From: Lingula anatina
Taxonomy: Eukaryota; Brachiopoda; Lingulata; Lingulida; Lingulidae
Direction: 5' to 3'
Assembly: GCF_001039355.2 (NCBI RefSeq)
Contig: NW_019774725.1
Coordinates: 209,336-273,335, forward strand
Length of the DNA stretch: 64,000 bases
The notes beneath the pieces are model-generated. The model made no database searches. It was not told the origin of the DNA and worked only from the letters and a program-made list of their open reading frames with translations. Below, piece by piece: positions 12,218-51,000 of the stretch; position 1 is the stretch's first letter; every line of letters starts with the position of its first letter. The position numbers and the translations under genes were made by a program.

Positions 12218-14860
12218 TCAGACTTTGTCTTTCTGGTCAATAGCAGGTTTACGTCCATTTGCAATATGTTGTTTAGAATGAGAACTAGCACTTGCTGCAG
12301 CACAGTCTTCTGACACCTGGAAAAAAGTTATCATATTGAAATATGACTGACAAGACATTGTAATCTAAATTTTCCTTCTCACTGGACCTTTTAAACAGCC
12401 AAACTCATCATATGGCTGGACTGCAGCGTTTCTTAATACTGACGTCACACAAAGAAACCAACTACTGCTGCATTCCAATTTAAAAAAAAAAACATTTCAA
12501 CTGTCTACACCAAAGGGATATAAATCACTGGTTTGGTAAAACTTTTCAGGAGTTTGAACACAGATTTGGCATCTGGTTCTCACCTCCTCTCCCTCTGCTA
12601 GCTCCAGACAGGGAGGTGTAGGAGAAATCCCATCTCTTTCCACTGAGGACTCAGAACTATCACTGGCCAGCTTTGGCATGTCACTGGTGATCCGTCTGTG
12701 GGGCTGTAGACGACTGCTGTTGATGATGGACTGGATCAGTTCCACTACTCTTTTAAATCTCCTAGCTGGACCTGTGGTTGACAAAGAATATCCCCAGTAA
12801 CATGATTATATCTAAATTCTACCAAAACTGATTGCTTTTTATATATCTAAATGTATTGTTTTGCTGGTAATATCTATGGAAGATTATTTAAGATGCCTGA
12901 AAAGTAAGTTGGTATTGCATCAAAAATTGCACTCTTAAAAGTAACTTTAAATGGCAAGGTTTAAAAATATGATACTAAAATAAATCTGGTGCTTGGAATT
13001 TGTGAATAATTACCATACTTTTTTCACATAAAAATATTATTCTTACTTCATAATCAGTTATCTTTATATTGATGCCATAAATCTAAACAGCTTTGCCAAT
13101 TCTTTGCATATTTTAGACAATTTTTCTAAATGTACTCATTACAACAGTTTCTTAAAATGCACAAAAAACATCTTATATCAGAATGTCAGTGACATACCTT
13201 GTATAAGTGTAAAAACCACCCGATGATAGTTAAGATCATCTGAGTTCTGGGGATGTGTGATGTCCACCTGGAACTTGACATTCCGAGAGAAAACTGAAGA
13301 GCTCCCACTCCGCCTGTACTCAGCTCTAAAAGTTGTGGGTGAGATAACACTGTGACTCAGGTCGGGGGTCTGAAAATTCGTACAAAAATAATTAAACACA
13401 TTACAACTGTGCTGGTCTGTACGAAGACCCTTTTTTTCAAAAGCACTAATGTATGATCTCATACCACAGTGGATGATAGGAACAACAGATCCAGACCTGG
13501 GTCATTTGTTTGCAACATTACTTTAAGCCAGTCAGATACCCAACTTGTCAGCAAAACATATATGACATTCACTTGAGCTTTGCACCCATGTATGCTACAT
13601 ACATAATGTGAAACTAAATTGTAGTTTCACATGATCCAGTTTGTAAGTGCCAGCTATGGATTAACGGCACAGTTCGCATTAGCTCAGGGCTTAATAAGAA
13701 TTCCTTCATGTTCCAACTCTGAGTAAGAGTCAAAACTCAGGGATTGTGTGACATACAAAATATTGAAACAAACAAAACTGACTCTCTGTCCTACTTACTG
13801 CCAAGAAAGCATGTACCAGGTCTGCCTTGACCTGGCTTATGGTCCTGTCCCTCACTGTCATGTTGATATGAATCTCCTCTCTGTCTCCTCCCATGAAGGC
13901 CCCAAACCAAGACTTCTTCCCAAGCCTAAAGAACATGGGCTCATAAGTGAATATCATATCTTATTATACAGGATTGCTAAGAAGTGTCTGATCCTGCTTA
14001 TATAAATATTTGAAATGATACAAAGAATTCAATAAATGCGACTGATGATATCAAACTGCTGTAGACTCTCATAGGATATTGTTGCTTAACTTTATATGCA
14101 CAGAAGACCATTGTTTTGAATCCCAGTGGCAAATGATAATAGAGCCAAGGGATAGTTCTTCTTGACAAGTTTTTAAAGCAGAGTACTTTAAGGCATAAGG
14201 GTTAGTAAAAGTAACTTTCCAAATAATGAACATGAATTCTTGGACTAAGAGAATACTCGACCTCTAGAATGTCAAGATGACAAATTATTAGACTTTTAAC
14301 TTAAACCTATCTAAGATCTAATTATAAAATTGAATGAGTCCACTTACTCTGGAGAGGAATCTGGAGTGAGGTTGGCTTCTTCAGCAACTGCAATAAATAA
14401 CACTTATTATAATATCCAAATAAATGAAAACTGTCACATTCATTATAAGTTACTAATAAAATAAATCAGAATAATGTGCATAATTAAAAAAATGCATACT
14501 CATCTGAAAAAGTGACTGTTGAAAAATGGACTATCATTTATAGACCCATAATTCAGGCTGAATGGGGCAAACATGGAACATTTCACTTTTCAACCGCACG
14601 TCTGCACATAAAATCATAATAGTAGAGTAAACACACCTGGCACAGTACCTTGCATTTTTCTCCTGTGAAACCTGGGGGAGCCCATTAGGCTGTTCTTGAT
14701 GGTGTGGAGCCTGTTCCTCCAGGGGGCGTGCTGTGTGGTGGGGGACCCTGGGGGAGTATTGGCAGGGCTAGCGGTGGGGGTCACCTTGGGTGTACCCCTG
14801 GGACTGTGCACTGGGGAGCAGGTCGGGCTGCTGGCACTTAGACTGCTCTTTCTCCTGTGG
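12218..14860 (-). CDS. second (distal) copy of BRSK coding exons 15-20
   Basis: Six exons repeat the C-terminal third of the kinase: 14649-14860, 14348-14387, 13799-13925, 13198-13369, 12584-12771 and 12218-12316. Their sizes (212, 40, 127, 172, 188 and 99 nt), phases and splice sites are identical to the proximal copy, and all frames are open to the same TGA. By eye I count 11 base differences in 838 coding bases, all silent. The product would be the same Ser/Pro-rich linker and KA1-like C-terminus. Either this is the other allele, placed in tandem by the assembler, or a very recent internal duplication giving an alternative 3' end. Confidence 0.9.
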
Positions 14861-15116
14861 CTGTGAAAAACAAGAAGAAAAGGTGGAAATTGGTTTATTC
14901 TGTAAATCGAACTTCAGTTTCATTCTTTTATTATATATTCTGAGGGTTAGGCAGTAGGATTTTAAAAATCTGTTCGTTTTATGGAATAAATGAAAATAGC
15001 AGGTTAAGTTATTGCCAAGGGACCAAAAATTTCAGTGTACTTTGATCTAGGATAAATTAGCTACTTCACTAAGAGAGAGACATGGAAAATGATTTACACC
15101 AACAGTTATTATAATC

Positions 15117-15255
15117 AAACTAGAGGATCAGAGAGGCGATACCGCCTCCGAATATTGTACCACCAGCTGGAGCAAGCGCATTCGTATAGACCCCCACATA
15201 CACAAAATAAGGGGTGCAGCCACCAGTCTTGTGCTTGACAAGCTGTAAAAATGCA
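15117..15255. repeat. interspersed repeat fragment at the duplication junction
   Basis: The first ~56 bases match the repeat at 6311-6368. The rest runs through a cccccacatacacaaaa stretch to the N at 15256. The proximal copy lacks it at the matching position (19983), where it continues as gaactaatgc. It therefore looks like an insertion present in only one of the two copies or haplotypes. Confidence 0.7.
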
Positions 15256-15256
15256 N
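15256..15256. other. single-N contig join
   Basis: One ambiguous base separates the repeat fragment from the first base of the proximal duplicate copy. A lone N exactly at the edge of a duplicated block is the mark of two contigs placed end to end. Confidence 0.85.
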
Positions 15257-15469
15257 TAGGACTAAACTTGAGTTGGAAAACCAGCCCCATTTGACTATTT
15301 TCTTTTAGTTATGACGTTTTTTCTTTTTTGTTAATTTTCCTTTTTCACAAATTGCCAGTTTTAAGTTCAAGCTTGAATTTCCATGGGTATGAAGTCCTGT
15401 GCTTTATAAACTTTTTCCAAGTGTCTATAATTAACGTTTCAGTGTCAAAAACTAGCGGTGATGCTGCTC

Positions 15470-15816
15470 TTAAAGGGATAATAACTCTTCGTTTCGTCCA
15501 AAAATGAGTTTTTCCTGGAGTAAACAACAATTTTCCCATACTTACCAATGGTTAATGAATCCATTTTTACATTCAAAGTTAGTCCCTTCTTTTTTTTTTC
15601 TAAAAAGTTTGGTTTTTTAAAAAAATCTCTTAAGAGACTTTAACAGAATATAGACATCAATGGAGGTCACGTGGTCTAAAGAAAAGCTCACATATCAGAA
15701 TAATAGCTATAACTGCCGTTTGTGTGGTAAAACAGAATATATTATATTTCTGTGAGTTATTCACAATGTTTTTATTGTGAAATATAGATCTCATATGAAG
15801 AGTTATTATCCCTTAA
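15470..15816. mobile_element. TTAA-flanked MITE (proximal copy)
   Basis: Same element and position as in the distal copy, with TTAA at 15470-15473 and 15813-15816. It was therefore inserted before the copies or alleles diverged. The 20-base palindrome here carries one mismatch. A short ttatat tandem expansion lies just outside it (about 15833-15853). Confidence 0.75.
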
Positions 15817-17089
15817 AGCATGTTATATTGCATTATATTATATTATATTATATTGCATTAAAATAGAAAAAAATCATAAATTCAGTGAGTGCATGGAAAT
15901 ACATCTATTGACTTCATATAATGTCACAGATGTGCATTTTAACTTAAGTGTTGCATTTGTCTGATGAAGCTTGAATACCTTGTTTACTTACATTTATTTC
16001 AAGTTAAAAAAAAACTTTGTATTAAATAATATTTTATTTCCTGATTTCACATTTTTCCATTTGCAAAAGAAAAAAATGTGAAAATGAAATGGAATTGCAT
16101 TTACATGGGCAATAAATACAGTAGGATGAAGATGTTTGTTACTAGACAGACATTCCCGGAACAAGGTTGGAATGATATACATATATATTCACTTTTTTTA
16201 TACCACTCGAGACTTTGGATAATTTACACAAAAATGTCAACACTGATTTGTTAGACTATGTAATCAGTAACATGCTTTCTTTACCATTACTTCACAGTAT
16301 AAAAAATGGTTTAAAAACTTATGGAAATCATAGCATCCTGCTTATTGAAACATACATCACTGTCAGTATTTAAAAGGTGGTAACTTTCACAGAAGTGGTG
16401 TCATAAAAGTGGAGTTAAAATTAAAGAAATCGGTAATCTTATAATGTGTAACAGGTCACTAAACTAAAAAAGAACTTTTCTCCACCGGAGGTTGACCATT
16501 AAAAAATACCAGCAAATGTGTGTCTACACCTTGCTATCTCCTTGATCTATGGGAAAAAAACCTTGTTACCCAACACATTACCATTATCTTCTACCATATC
16601 TTCTTAGTACATACTTTGACCTGCCAAATGACAACAAGTTCTCTTGCTTTTAAAATTCTCTTTTGCCATACATAACACAATGACTTGGACATACACAATA
16701 AAAGATAAAGTACAACTTTAACAAATACTTGTTTTTCAGAAAAGCAAGTCTTCATTAACCTTTCTCTAGTTTGCTAACAAATAGTAAGGTTTATTAAAAC
16801 CTCTCCCTAGTTTCCTAACAAATAGTCCAATTCATGAATCTTCCTGACTTTTCTCCTCATCTGTATATTTGTTCAGGTTTTCAAATAAATAGTTGAGTGA
16901 TTCATTTCGTTTAATCTTATTTGGCATTTCATCAAGTCTTTTAATGCTTAGTCCTTTTTTCTGTCATTTCTGACTAGACAGAAGCATTCTCAATGATCAA
17001 CTATTTTCAGTGCACATGTTCTTCACTGAATACTTCACACTTAAAGGGCATCACTACCCTCTGAAAGCCGTTTTCAAGGCTTACTCTCT

Positions 17090-43058
<25,969 letters not shown>

Positions 43059-43260
43059 TCATTTCTTGTTTACCTTCAACCCGAGCAGAAGTGTTATCAT
43101 CCGGGAAACCGGCACTACAAGCCAATAGACGGCGGCACTTTCGGGCACCTGTACAAGACGAGCCACTTCAAAGTCGATAATCTCTTTTTGGTCGAGTTCT
43201 GTTTGGGACCAACCGATAAATTGAGCCCAAAGTCCATCTTAAATTTGATTGATTAAATAG
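43059..43260 (-). promoter_or_regulatory. likely BRSK 5' leader and promoter-proximal region
   Basis: This stretch is noticeably richer in G+C and CpG (ccgggaaaccggc, gacggcggc, tttcgggc) than the AT-rich DNA on either side, and sits immediately upstream of the first coding exon. No TATA box was identified at a fixed distance. The transcription start cannot be placed from sequence alone. Confidence 0.4.
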
Positions 43261-43716
43261 ATATAAAAACATCAATCGTCGGCAAATTCCATAGGCAATA
43301 AAACTAGGAAAGGTCCGCCATTCAGTTCTGAACTACATGTATACATTTTTAAAAATGTAAATTTTTTTACCATTAAAGTTTCATGCATATGGGGAAAACC
43401 AGTTTTTCACTGTGACGAACTCAAAAATATACGATAAAAATTACTAACCCTTTTCATAAATACAAAAGTTGAATCTCCATCTCAACAACAAATTGCACTC
43501 CTTTCGGAAAACTAGATGAAACTACTGGTGTTTATATTCTGTAGTTTGTATTGGTATTACATGGTTCAAATTCTTTTTTTTTTTTTTTTTTTTAAAGGTT
43601 ACTTTTCAATACTAATTTTTCTAAAAATGATAGGGGGATATATCTTTTTTAAAGTCTCATCTCTTCTGTGAATATGATTGTGAGAAAAAGAAAACAATAC
43701 ACACTTTACAATGCAT

Positions 43717-45068
43717 TTTATTTCTTAACATTGTTATTGTGTCATGCATTTTTAGAATTTATAATAAATAAATCACCCAATATTTGCAATAAATAACCAA
43801 TCTTGCATTTCACATAATATATTAATGTGCTTCTGAAATTATTACCTTTGCAAAACAAATAAAATGTTCTGAAACGACTTCAGTAAAATATCTTCTTTAA
43901 ATGTCTCACAGAAACTGTTTTCACAAAATCTAGCCAGTGTATAAAAAACATACTAATTCAATTTTATCAAAATGATGGAAAATAAAACATATAATGCAAT
44001 ATCACATCAAACAAAATATCTAAACCCAACAATGATCCTGACCTGATACAAGTATTTCACTCTGCAATAATAATTTTAAAAAAATCAAAAAGAAAAAAAA
44101 AATGCACTCTACAGCTCATCTCTTGCAAAACCAACTTATTCTAATCAGTCTGGAAATCTGTTACTAAGCATTAACATAGGCATATTAAAAAAATATTGAC
44201 TGGACACTGAACACTGCTCTGAATGTTTTTTCTAAGGCCAACCTTGCAGAACTGAGGATAGCAATGGAAGTAAGGGATATTAGACAATGTATTATCAGGC
44301 TAACTCCCAGAGCAACAAAGCCATAACAAATCTGTGAAAATGGAACTTTAAGAAAATATAAAAGCTTAATCCAACACTGAGCACAAAACCATTTTTCCGT
44401 GAAGGATAAACTACCAATCAGGAAGAAAGTATTGACAGGGGATGCTAAATACATGTAAGCCGGTTTGTAAAGACAGTAGTTTAGGTAAAATAACAGGTTT
44501 AATGTATCTTGAAGAATAATGAATCTCACGGGGCAATTACCTGGCTTAATTTAGATGACCATGGGTACACCCATGTTACATATCATGGGTCATATGTTAC
44601 ATTACATCTTTAGTGTAATTCCATAAAATATGGCTCATATGCCTTGTATTCAATAAAGGATTAACGGACCAAAATGATGTGTATAATGCAGGGCATTCCA
44701 CATTTTAGAACATTTGAAATTTGCTGAAAAATTATTTAGTCAAAATGATGTCTGTGCACAATATCAGTTTTTTTTTTTTTTTGATGCAACAAAATGCAGT
44801 GCATTTGGTAAGTTTTCCCTGGGAACAAGAATGCATCTCATATCCCAACAGCCACTACATTCTTTATTTCAATGTAGAAAATTCTAAAATCAGTGCATGA
44901 ACTATGACGAATGAAGCCATTAATAAAAAGCAGCCATCACAGTTTTTCCCTGCCATTAAAGGAAAGATAATTTCATAGAAAGATTCCACACCAGTGTCTC
45001 CGAAACTTGGGCTGGTCCTTCCCATCATGTTCTACATCACCGTTTCTTGCAATATCACAGGATCGCTA
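43717..45068 (-). other. CECR2 3' UTR candidate region with AATAAA sites
   Basis: Minus-strand AATAAA hexamers occur at 44863-44868, about 200 bases past the stop, and at 43717-43722, about 1.35 kb past it. The interval has no conserved exon. A 114-residue hydrophobic minus-strand frame (44185-44529) is probably chance. A poly-T run lies at about 43574-43593. The actual cleavage site is unknown. Confidence 0.35.
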
Positions 45069-48000
45069 CTAGTTAGGCGGTCTTTGAAGAGCTGAAAATG
45101 AACAAGAGAGAGAAATAAGCAATGTCTGTCTTTCAAGATGAGTTGATGTTTCTACTGTTGCATTAACACATTTACATTCTCCAAGAATATCAGACTCAAT
45201 GAAGGTGGTTTAAGTGTCACAGTTGCAAATTGAGGGAAACAGTTTGGATTCCAAAGGTACAGTCCATATAATCAATATTATGTTTATATAACTAACTTAC
45301 CTGTAAATGCAGACTGATGTGCTGCCGGCTTAACTGTCACATTACCATTGGTCATGGTGCCAGGCTGGGCACTGGTCATTCCTGACATTGCAGGTGCTGC
45401 CCCCTGCTTGTAGTAGTAGAAACCTGGGGCTACGTTCTGTAATGGTTAGAAAAATAAAAAGAAAGTGATTATTTGCCATGATCATTATACTAGAAAGTTA
45501 CCATGGAAATTGTTCACATTCTCACAAACAATTTCCAAAGAAAAAATCATCATTCTATTAAAGAACTTTTAAATGGTCGTCAATACAGAAGCTTAAACTT
45601 ATCATAATCAGTGGCATGAATGGCTGATTTTATGATAACTCACCTGTTGTGGCTGCATTGTGGACACCACAGCTGCGCCATGTTGGACCAAACCTGGTCT
45701 CAGAAACAACTGTTGGGCCTGCTGACCGGTCAACTGGATTTTTTGTTGACCAACTGCCTGAGGTAGGACATGTATTTGCTGGTTTGCCTGGACCAGCTGG
45801 GGTCTCAGTCCCACTGGGTTCTGAGGGTGATTTGCAGTGATTACCCTAACAGCTTGAGGACGGGAAATGTTGGAGACTAATATCTGCCTGGGTTGCCCGG
45901 GATGTCTCACAGTATTTAACACAGCACCGGGTGGGAGGGACACTCCATTACCGGCATATACCACCCTGTTTTGAAGCAGTCCTTGGTTTGGCTGGGCAAG
46001 ACTGGTGGTCTGTACAATTTTACCAGGCACACCAGGTGTGGTTAAACTCTTAGAACTGTATATCACAAATTTAGGCACATTAGCTTGATGAATGCCACTG
46101 ACAGTTGCCTGCTGAACACTGGCTTGAGTAGGGAGCTGCTGCTGTTGTGGCTGTTGCTCTTGCTGGGATACAATCAAATTGCCTCCCATTTGTGACAAGT
46201 TTTGAACAGAACCGACAACAAGTTTTGTATCTTCACTTGCACTCTCATCTATACCAGGGCGCCAAAGTTTTGGTTTAGGAGATTCCTGAGTTGTCTCTGA
46301 ATTTTCAACACCTTCAATATACTTCCTTTTCTTTGCTGGCTGCCGGACTCCTTGCATGAGTCCATCTTCTCTTTTCATTTGAATAACATTATTATTAGCG
46401 ATAACAGGCCCTTTACCACTGCTATACACATAGTCTGTATGAGAGGTAGAGGTTGTAAGTGTGACAGGGTTTTCTTGCTGCCTTTGAGTCTGAAGCAAAC
46501 TAGTCCCAGAGATATTTACAGCCTGCATTTTAATATCACCAGGAGGTATCACTGTCTTTTTATCAGTGGCAGAATCGCTGACAGATTGTACTGATATATT
46601 GTTTATAAGGCCTCTTTGCTGCTGTGCACCAACACCATCAGACTGTCCCTTTGGTTGTTGTGACAACTGCTTCCAACCTCCAAACTTGGGAGAGGTTGCA
46701 CTTGTTGTTGGTAGGCCATTGGTAGTAGTGGCAAAAGTAATGTAATTTACCTTCCCTTTCTGTGTCTGTACATCCACTGGGATCTGGATCTTCTGGGTCA
46801 CACCTCCTTTTGAGAACTGTATAGGAATGGGTAGACGTGCCTTCACCACAGTCTGATTACCCTGATTTTGATTCTGTGCCATCATGGCGGCTTGTTTCTG
46901 TTGTAGATACTGTTCCTGAAGCTTCTGTTTCAGGAGCTGGAATGGGGGGTTTGAAGGGGAACTCTTCGTTACTTGATGTCCAGCAGAAGTTACCTAAACA
47001 GAAGTAATGTCTCAGTAAATCATTGTTGGCAAAATCAGTCTGAAAGGCAGGTGTGGAAATAGACTGCCAAAATGAATAAAGATTCTCTTGATTACAATAC
47101 AACTATATATTGGCTGCATCTCTGTGAAATTTTTGGCAGTACCTGTCAAAAAAAAAAAATATTCTACATGTTTGTGACCCTACAAATAAAGGAACTGAAA
47201 CTTCCACGTAAAAAAGATGAAACAAACCTGTTGTTTTGCAGCAGATGTTGAAGCAGCAATACCAAACACTGTCCTCAGATGTGATATCTTCTTGGTTCCA
47301 TCAGCACTGTCCTCTGATATGGATGTCAGTGCTGGACTGCTAGAGGCTGAATTGTCCTGTCTCTGAGTGGGAAAAGGGCTACTGGAGGCTGAGGGGTTAA
47401 TTGTCTTAAACTGGAATGGAGGGAATTCCTTTCTCTGAACTGGGTATGGGCTGTTGGATGCAGATTCATCATAACTGACTGGACTGTTACTTCTGGAATC
47501 CTGAAGTTCAACACAAGGCATAAATTTGATATAATAAGTGGGAGCTAGCACAGAATTTGAAAAACTCTTAAGCTAAAGTGAGCCAAAGTATGAAACTTCA
47601 GAATAATTATACAGATATTTATTTAAGATCAATTAAACAATAAACTTCTAAATGAATCTTCTGAATGTATTTTTTGCAGATGGGCTTCACTTTATAAAAC
47701 ACCAAAAACTAATAAAAACATATGTTTAAACTGTTAAGTTTAAAAAAGCTCATACAATTTAGTTTTATTTACTAACTCTTTTTCACTTCTTTAAAGTGTA
47801 CATGGTAAACTTCATACCATGTCAGCTTTTGGTGATTCACTTCAAAATAAACAATGTCGAACTGTATATATCTATATATTGCTACCTGTAATGAATCCTC
47901 AGCCACTTTATGAAGAGCCTCCATAGCCTTGGCACTAGCATTCCTCTGTGGTCTGAAACTCAAGTGAGGGCCACCATTGGTCAGTTTGGAATGGTAATCA

Positions 48001-51000
48001 GCATCATCTTCATCCTCATGAGTATTGTCAAAGTTGTGCTTGGACATGTATTTCTTCACTGCCCGATGGAAACATGCCTCCACTGCATCTGCCATCTCTA
48101 TGTACTCTGTAACAAAGAAATTAATTTTGAATATTTTAGCTAAAATAGACATCTGAGAAGATTCAGAATTAGAATTTCTAGTCAGCATATTTTAGTGGTT
48201 GTGCAAGATACTCAAAACACAGCTGATGTGTTATATTTGGTGAAGATATCAACTGAGTTACAAAAGTTCTCAAATCAAGTCATCCGAGTGTTGCATATAT
48301 CACGTTTATCTTAAAAATACACCTTATATCATGCTTATCTTAAAAATACATCTCCATTACCAGTGAACAATTTCTTACCACTCTCTGGTCCATTGTATTC
48401 TAGACAGTTTGAGAACATCAGTTTGTAGTCTCCTATGAACTCTCTCCTACTTCTGTACTCTCTATTCTTCACCTTCTTCTCTATAGTTGACATATCCATG
48501 GGTCTCTGCAGCATATAAAAATGTAAATAAGTTGAAAATTCAAATCATGAAAAAAAAACCCTAACAGATACCTTGAGGTTTTGTTTATTTCATTCGGTGA
48601 AAGTTTTCATGCTTATATTTTTCTATAATATATATACTATATATAATTTACTGTATCCTTTTTCTTGAAGATAAGGAATGATATGGCTCAATTTAAGAAC
48701 TCAATTTTTTGTAAATATATGTCTTTTAATATTCCTCAATCCTAATAAAAACTCATTTTCTATTTGAGGGAGAAGAATGATAAATTTTGAAAATAAATCA
48801 TGACAGCTCATTTGGCAAAGAACTCATGAAAAGGTGCAGGCTAAAGCTGCAGTCAGCCAGGTGGCTGCAACTTTTACAAAGCAGCCTTCATGTCATAAAC
48901 AGTTTTTCACTTTTCTTGTTAATAAATGTCATTTTTTTAGTGCCCAGGGCAAGCAGCTGAGGCATCATTTTAAATGATGGATCTGATCTCCTGATATTCT
49001 TTTTCACCAACTACACAGAGTTCTTCTTCAGAGATTTTTTCTACCAAAATGTTTAATTTGTCACCAAGTCACCAAAGTTCAAAAAGGAGCTTTGTCCTAC
49101 CGAAAATATTGAATATGATCCCCCCCCCCCATGACAGAAATACAGCCTACTTTTTTCTTCTTTTCACCTTTATACTTACAGTTATAATATCTCTGTAGCC
49201 TGGGGCATATTCCTCTTGGACAGGTTCCCAAAATGGCCAGGAATCTTTGTGGCGTTTTACAATATCAACCACTACAACAACAATAAACAGAGAGCATAAG
49301 AAATTGAAATGATCAATCATTCTAGTAAACTATTTGCAATTTGCCAAGAGGAATTATACAAAGATGATAATGAGCATATATGTCAAAACAGAAAGTCAGT
49401 GAGGGTGCACTTGTATGAGGTTGGCCACATGTCAAATAAAATACTGTGAAGAGCTTTTGCCAGGACAACACAAGTGCAAGGAAAAATTTGCCAACTGGAT
49501 CAGAAGGTTATAACTAAGTGTTCAACAATGCCCTACTTTGTTCTAATACTTTACATCCACTGTCCTAGCAGATGGACTAATGGATTTCAAGCTAAACATT
49601 TTTTAACGGACAGCCACATTAAAATAAAACTCAAAACACATCCTTGTAAAGTGAATTGCCCTACATTTTCAGATAGCAATAACATTGAAAAATGTAAATG
49701 CTCATGCTGATCATTTACCTTTCATCATGGCACTATATGCTTCATTAGGCACAGATCTAAAACAGAAGGAAAAATATTTGAATCAGATAAAACCATGCGG
49801 AGAAAATGAAGCAACACTTGAAAAATAAAAAGATTTGTAGCCAAACAAACATCTGGACTCAATTTATGATAAATTTTTCAAAAATTGAATTGAAGTAAAT
49901 CAATAATAAATATGGCAAAAACTTGTATTTCCCTAACCCAAATAAGATTGTATTAAAAATTTTGTTTAAATTTACCACACTGGAGTGAGATTTTACAATC
50001 CATGATAACATTTTAATCACATGAAACAATGCTCTTTTGTAAGTGACTTACATCCTCTTTGGTGATGCAGGGATGTTCAATAGCTCTGCTGGAATCTCTT
50101 TGCCTTCTGCAATCAACTGAGCCCGTTCTTCACGTAATCTGGCTCTCTTAGCACGATCTGGAGGAAAAAGGAAGAGCAGTCGGTGCAAAAATGTCAGCAG
50201 ACAGAAAAACTGATCCAGAAATAAGATGTATACAGAGTTAAATAAAAAGATGTCATTTATACAGTTAATGAATCCTAACCTTCATGTACACAGTATAACT
50301 TATTCAATACAACATCTCAAATCAAATATATCAACTTTATTACCAATCAAACACAGTGAGTAGCTTATCTCACATTTTCCCACTCTCACCAAAATGTAGC
50401 AAATATTAATAACTTCCTTCATGCACAGGGCCCTGAAAAAATATAAAAACTTGTGTATACTTCTACTATCAATGTTTACCTTCTCGAGCTTTGCTCCTCT
50501 CCTCTCTCTGTAACTTAACATCTCTTTGCTGTTCCTCCTCCAAGCGCCTCTTTCTCTCAACCTCCTCATGGTGCTGTCGCAATCGCTCTTCTTCTTGGAT
50601 CAGGAGGAGATATTTTTCCTAAAATTAATACAGAAAAGATGTTATTTAATAGAAAACCCAAGTACTACCCCCCAAAAAAATTTTTAGAAGCAAGTAAAAA
50701 ACAACAAGCACATCTTAATGCCAAATCTATATGACCATTAATTAAGTAAGGGAATGTTACAATTGTAATAGTATCATATTGCAAATTACACTATATTACA
50801 TGATAACAGCATAACTTTAATAAGAAAGACTGTCAATTATCCAAAATCTATTGCAATGGTTTTTGTTACTATCTTAGGCAAAAAACACAATGAATTAAAA
50901 TTGTTTTCAAGATACTGTCCCTGAAAACATTTTGTACCATGTTAAATACACATAACAGCAATTAATAAGGAGTTGTGCACCAATTAAATATTTGTCCAAT

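Larger units (their letters stand above)
10395..15120 (-). repeat. distal copy of a 4.7-kb direct duplication (BRSK exons 15-20 and 3' flank)
   Basis: Matches 15258-19982 in order and orientation through coding exons, introns, the 3' region and a small inverted-repeat element. Introns differ by substitutions and small indels; exons differ by only a few silent changes. After 15120 this copy runs into an interspersed repeat while the other copy continues into the rest of the gene. It is either a true tandem duplication or two alleles assembled side by side. Confidence 0.95.

Noticed and set aside
44185-44529. 114-residue hydrophobic minus-strand frame downstream of CECR2
   Set aside because: Lies in the likely 3' UTR; hydrophobicity follows from T-rich codons; no promoter or conserved motif.
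45649-45840. Plus-strand frame inside the CECR2 Gln-rich exon
   Set aside because: It is the complementary-strand shadow of the real coding exon.
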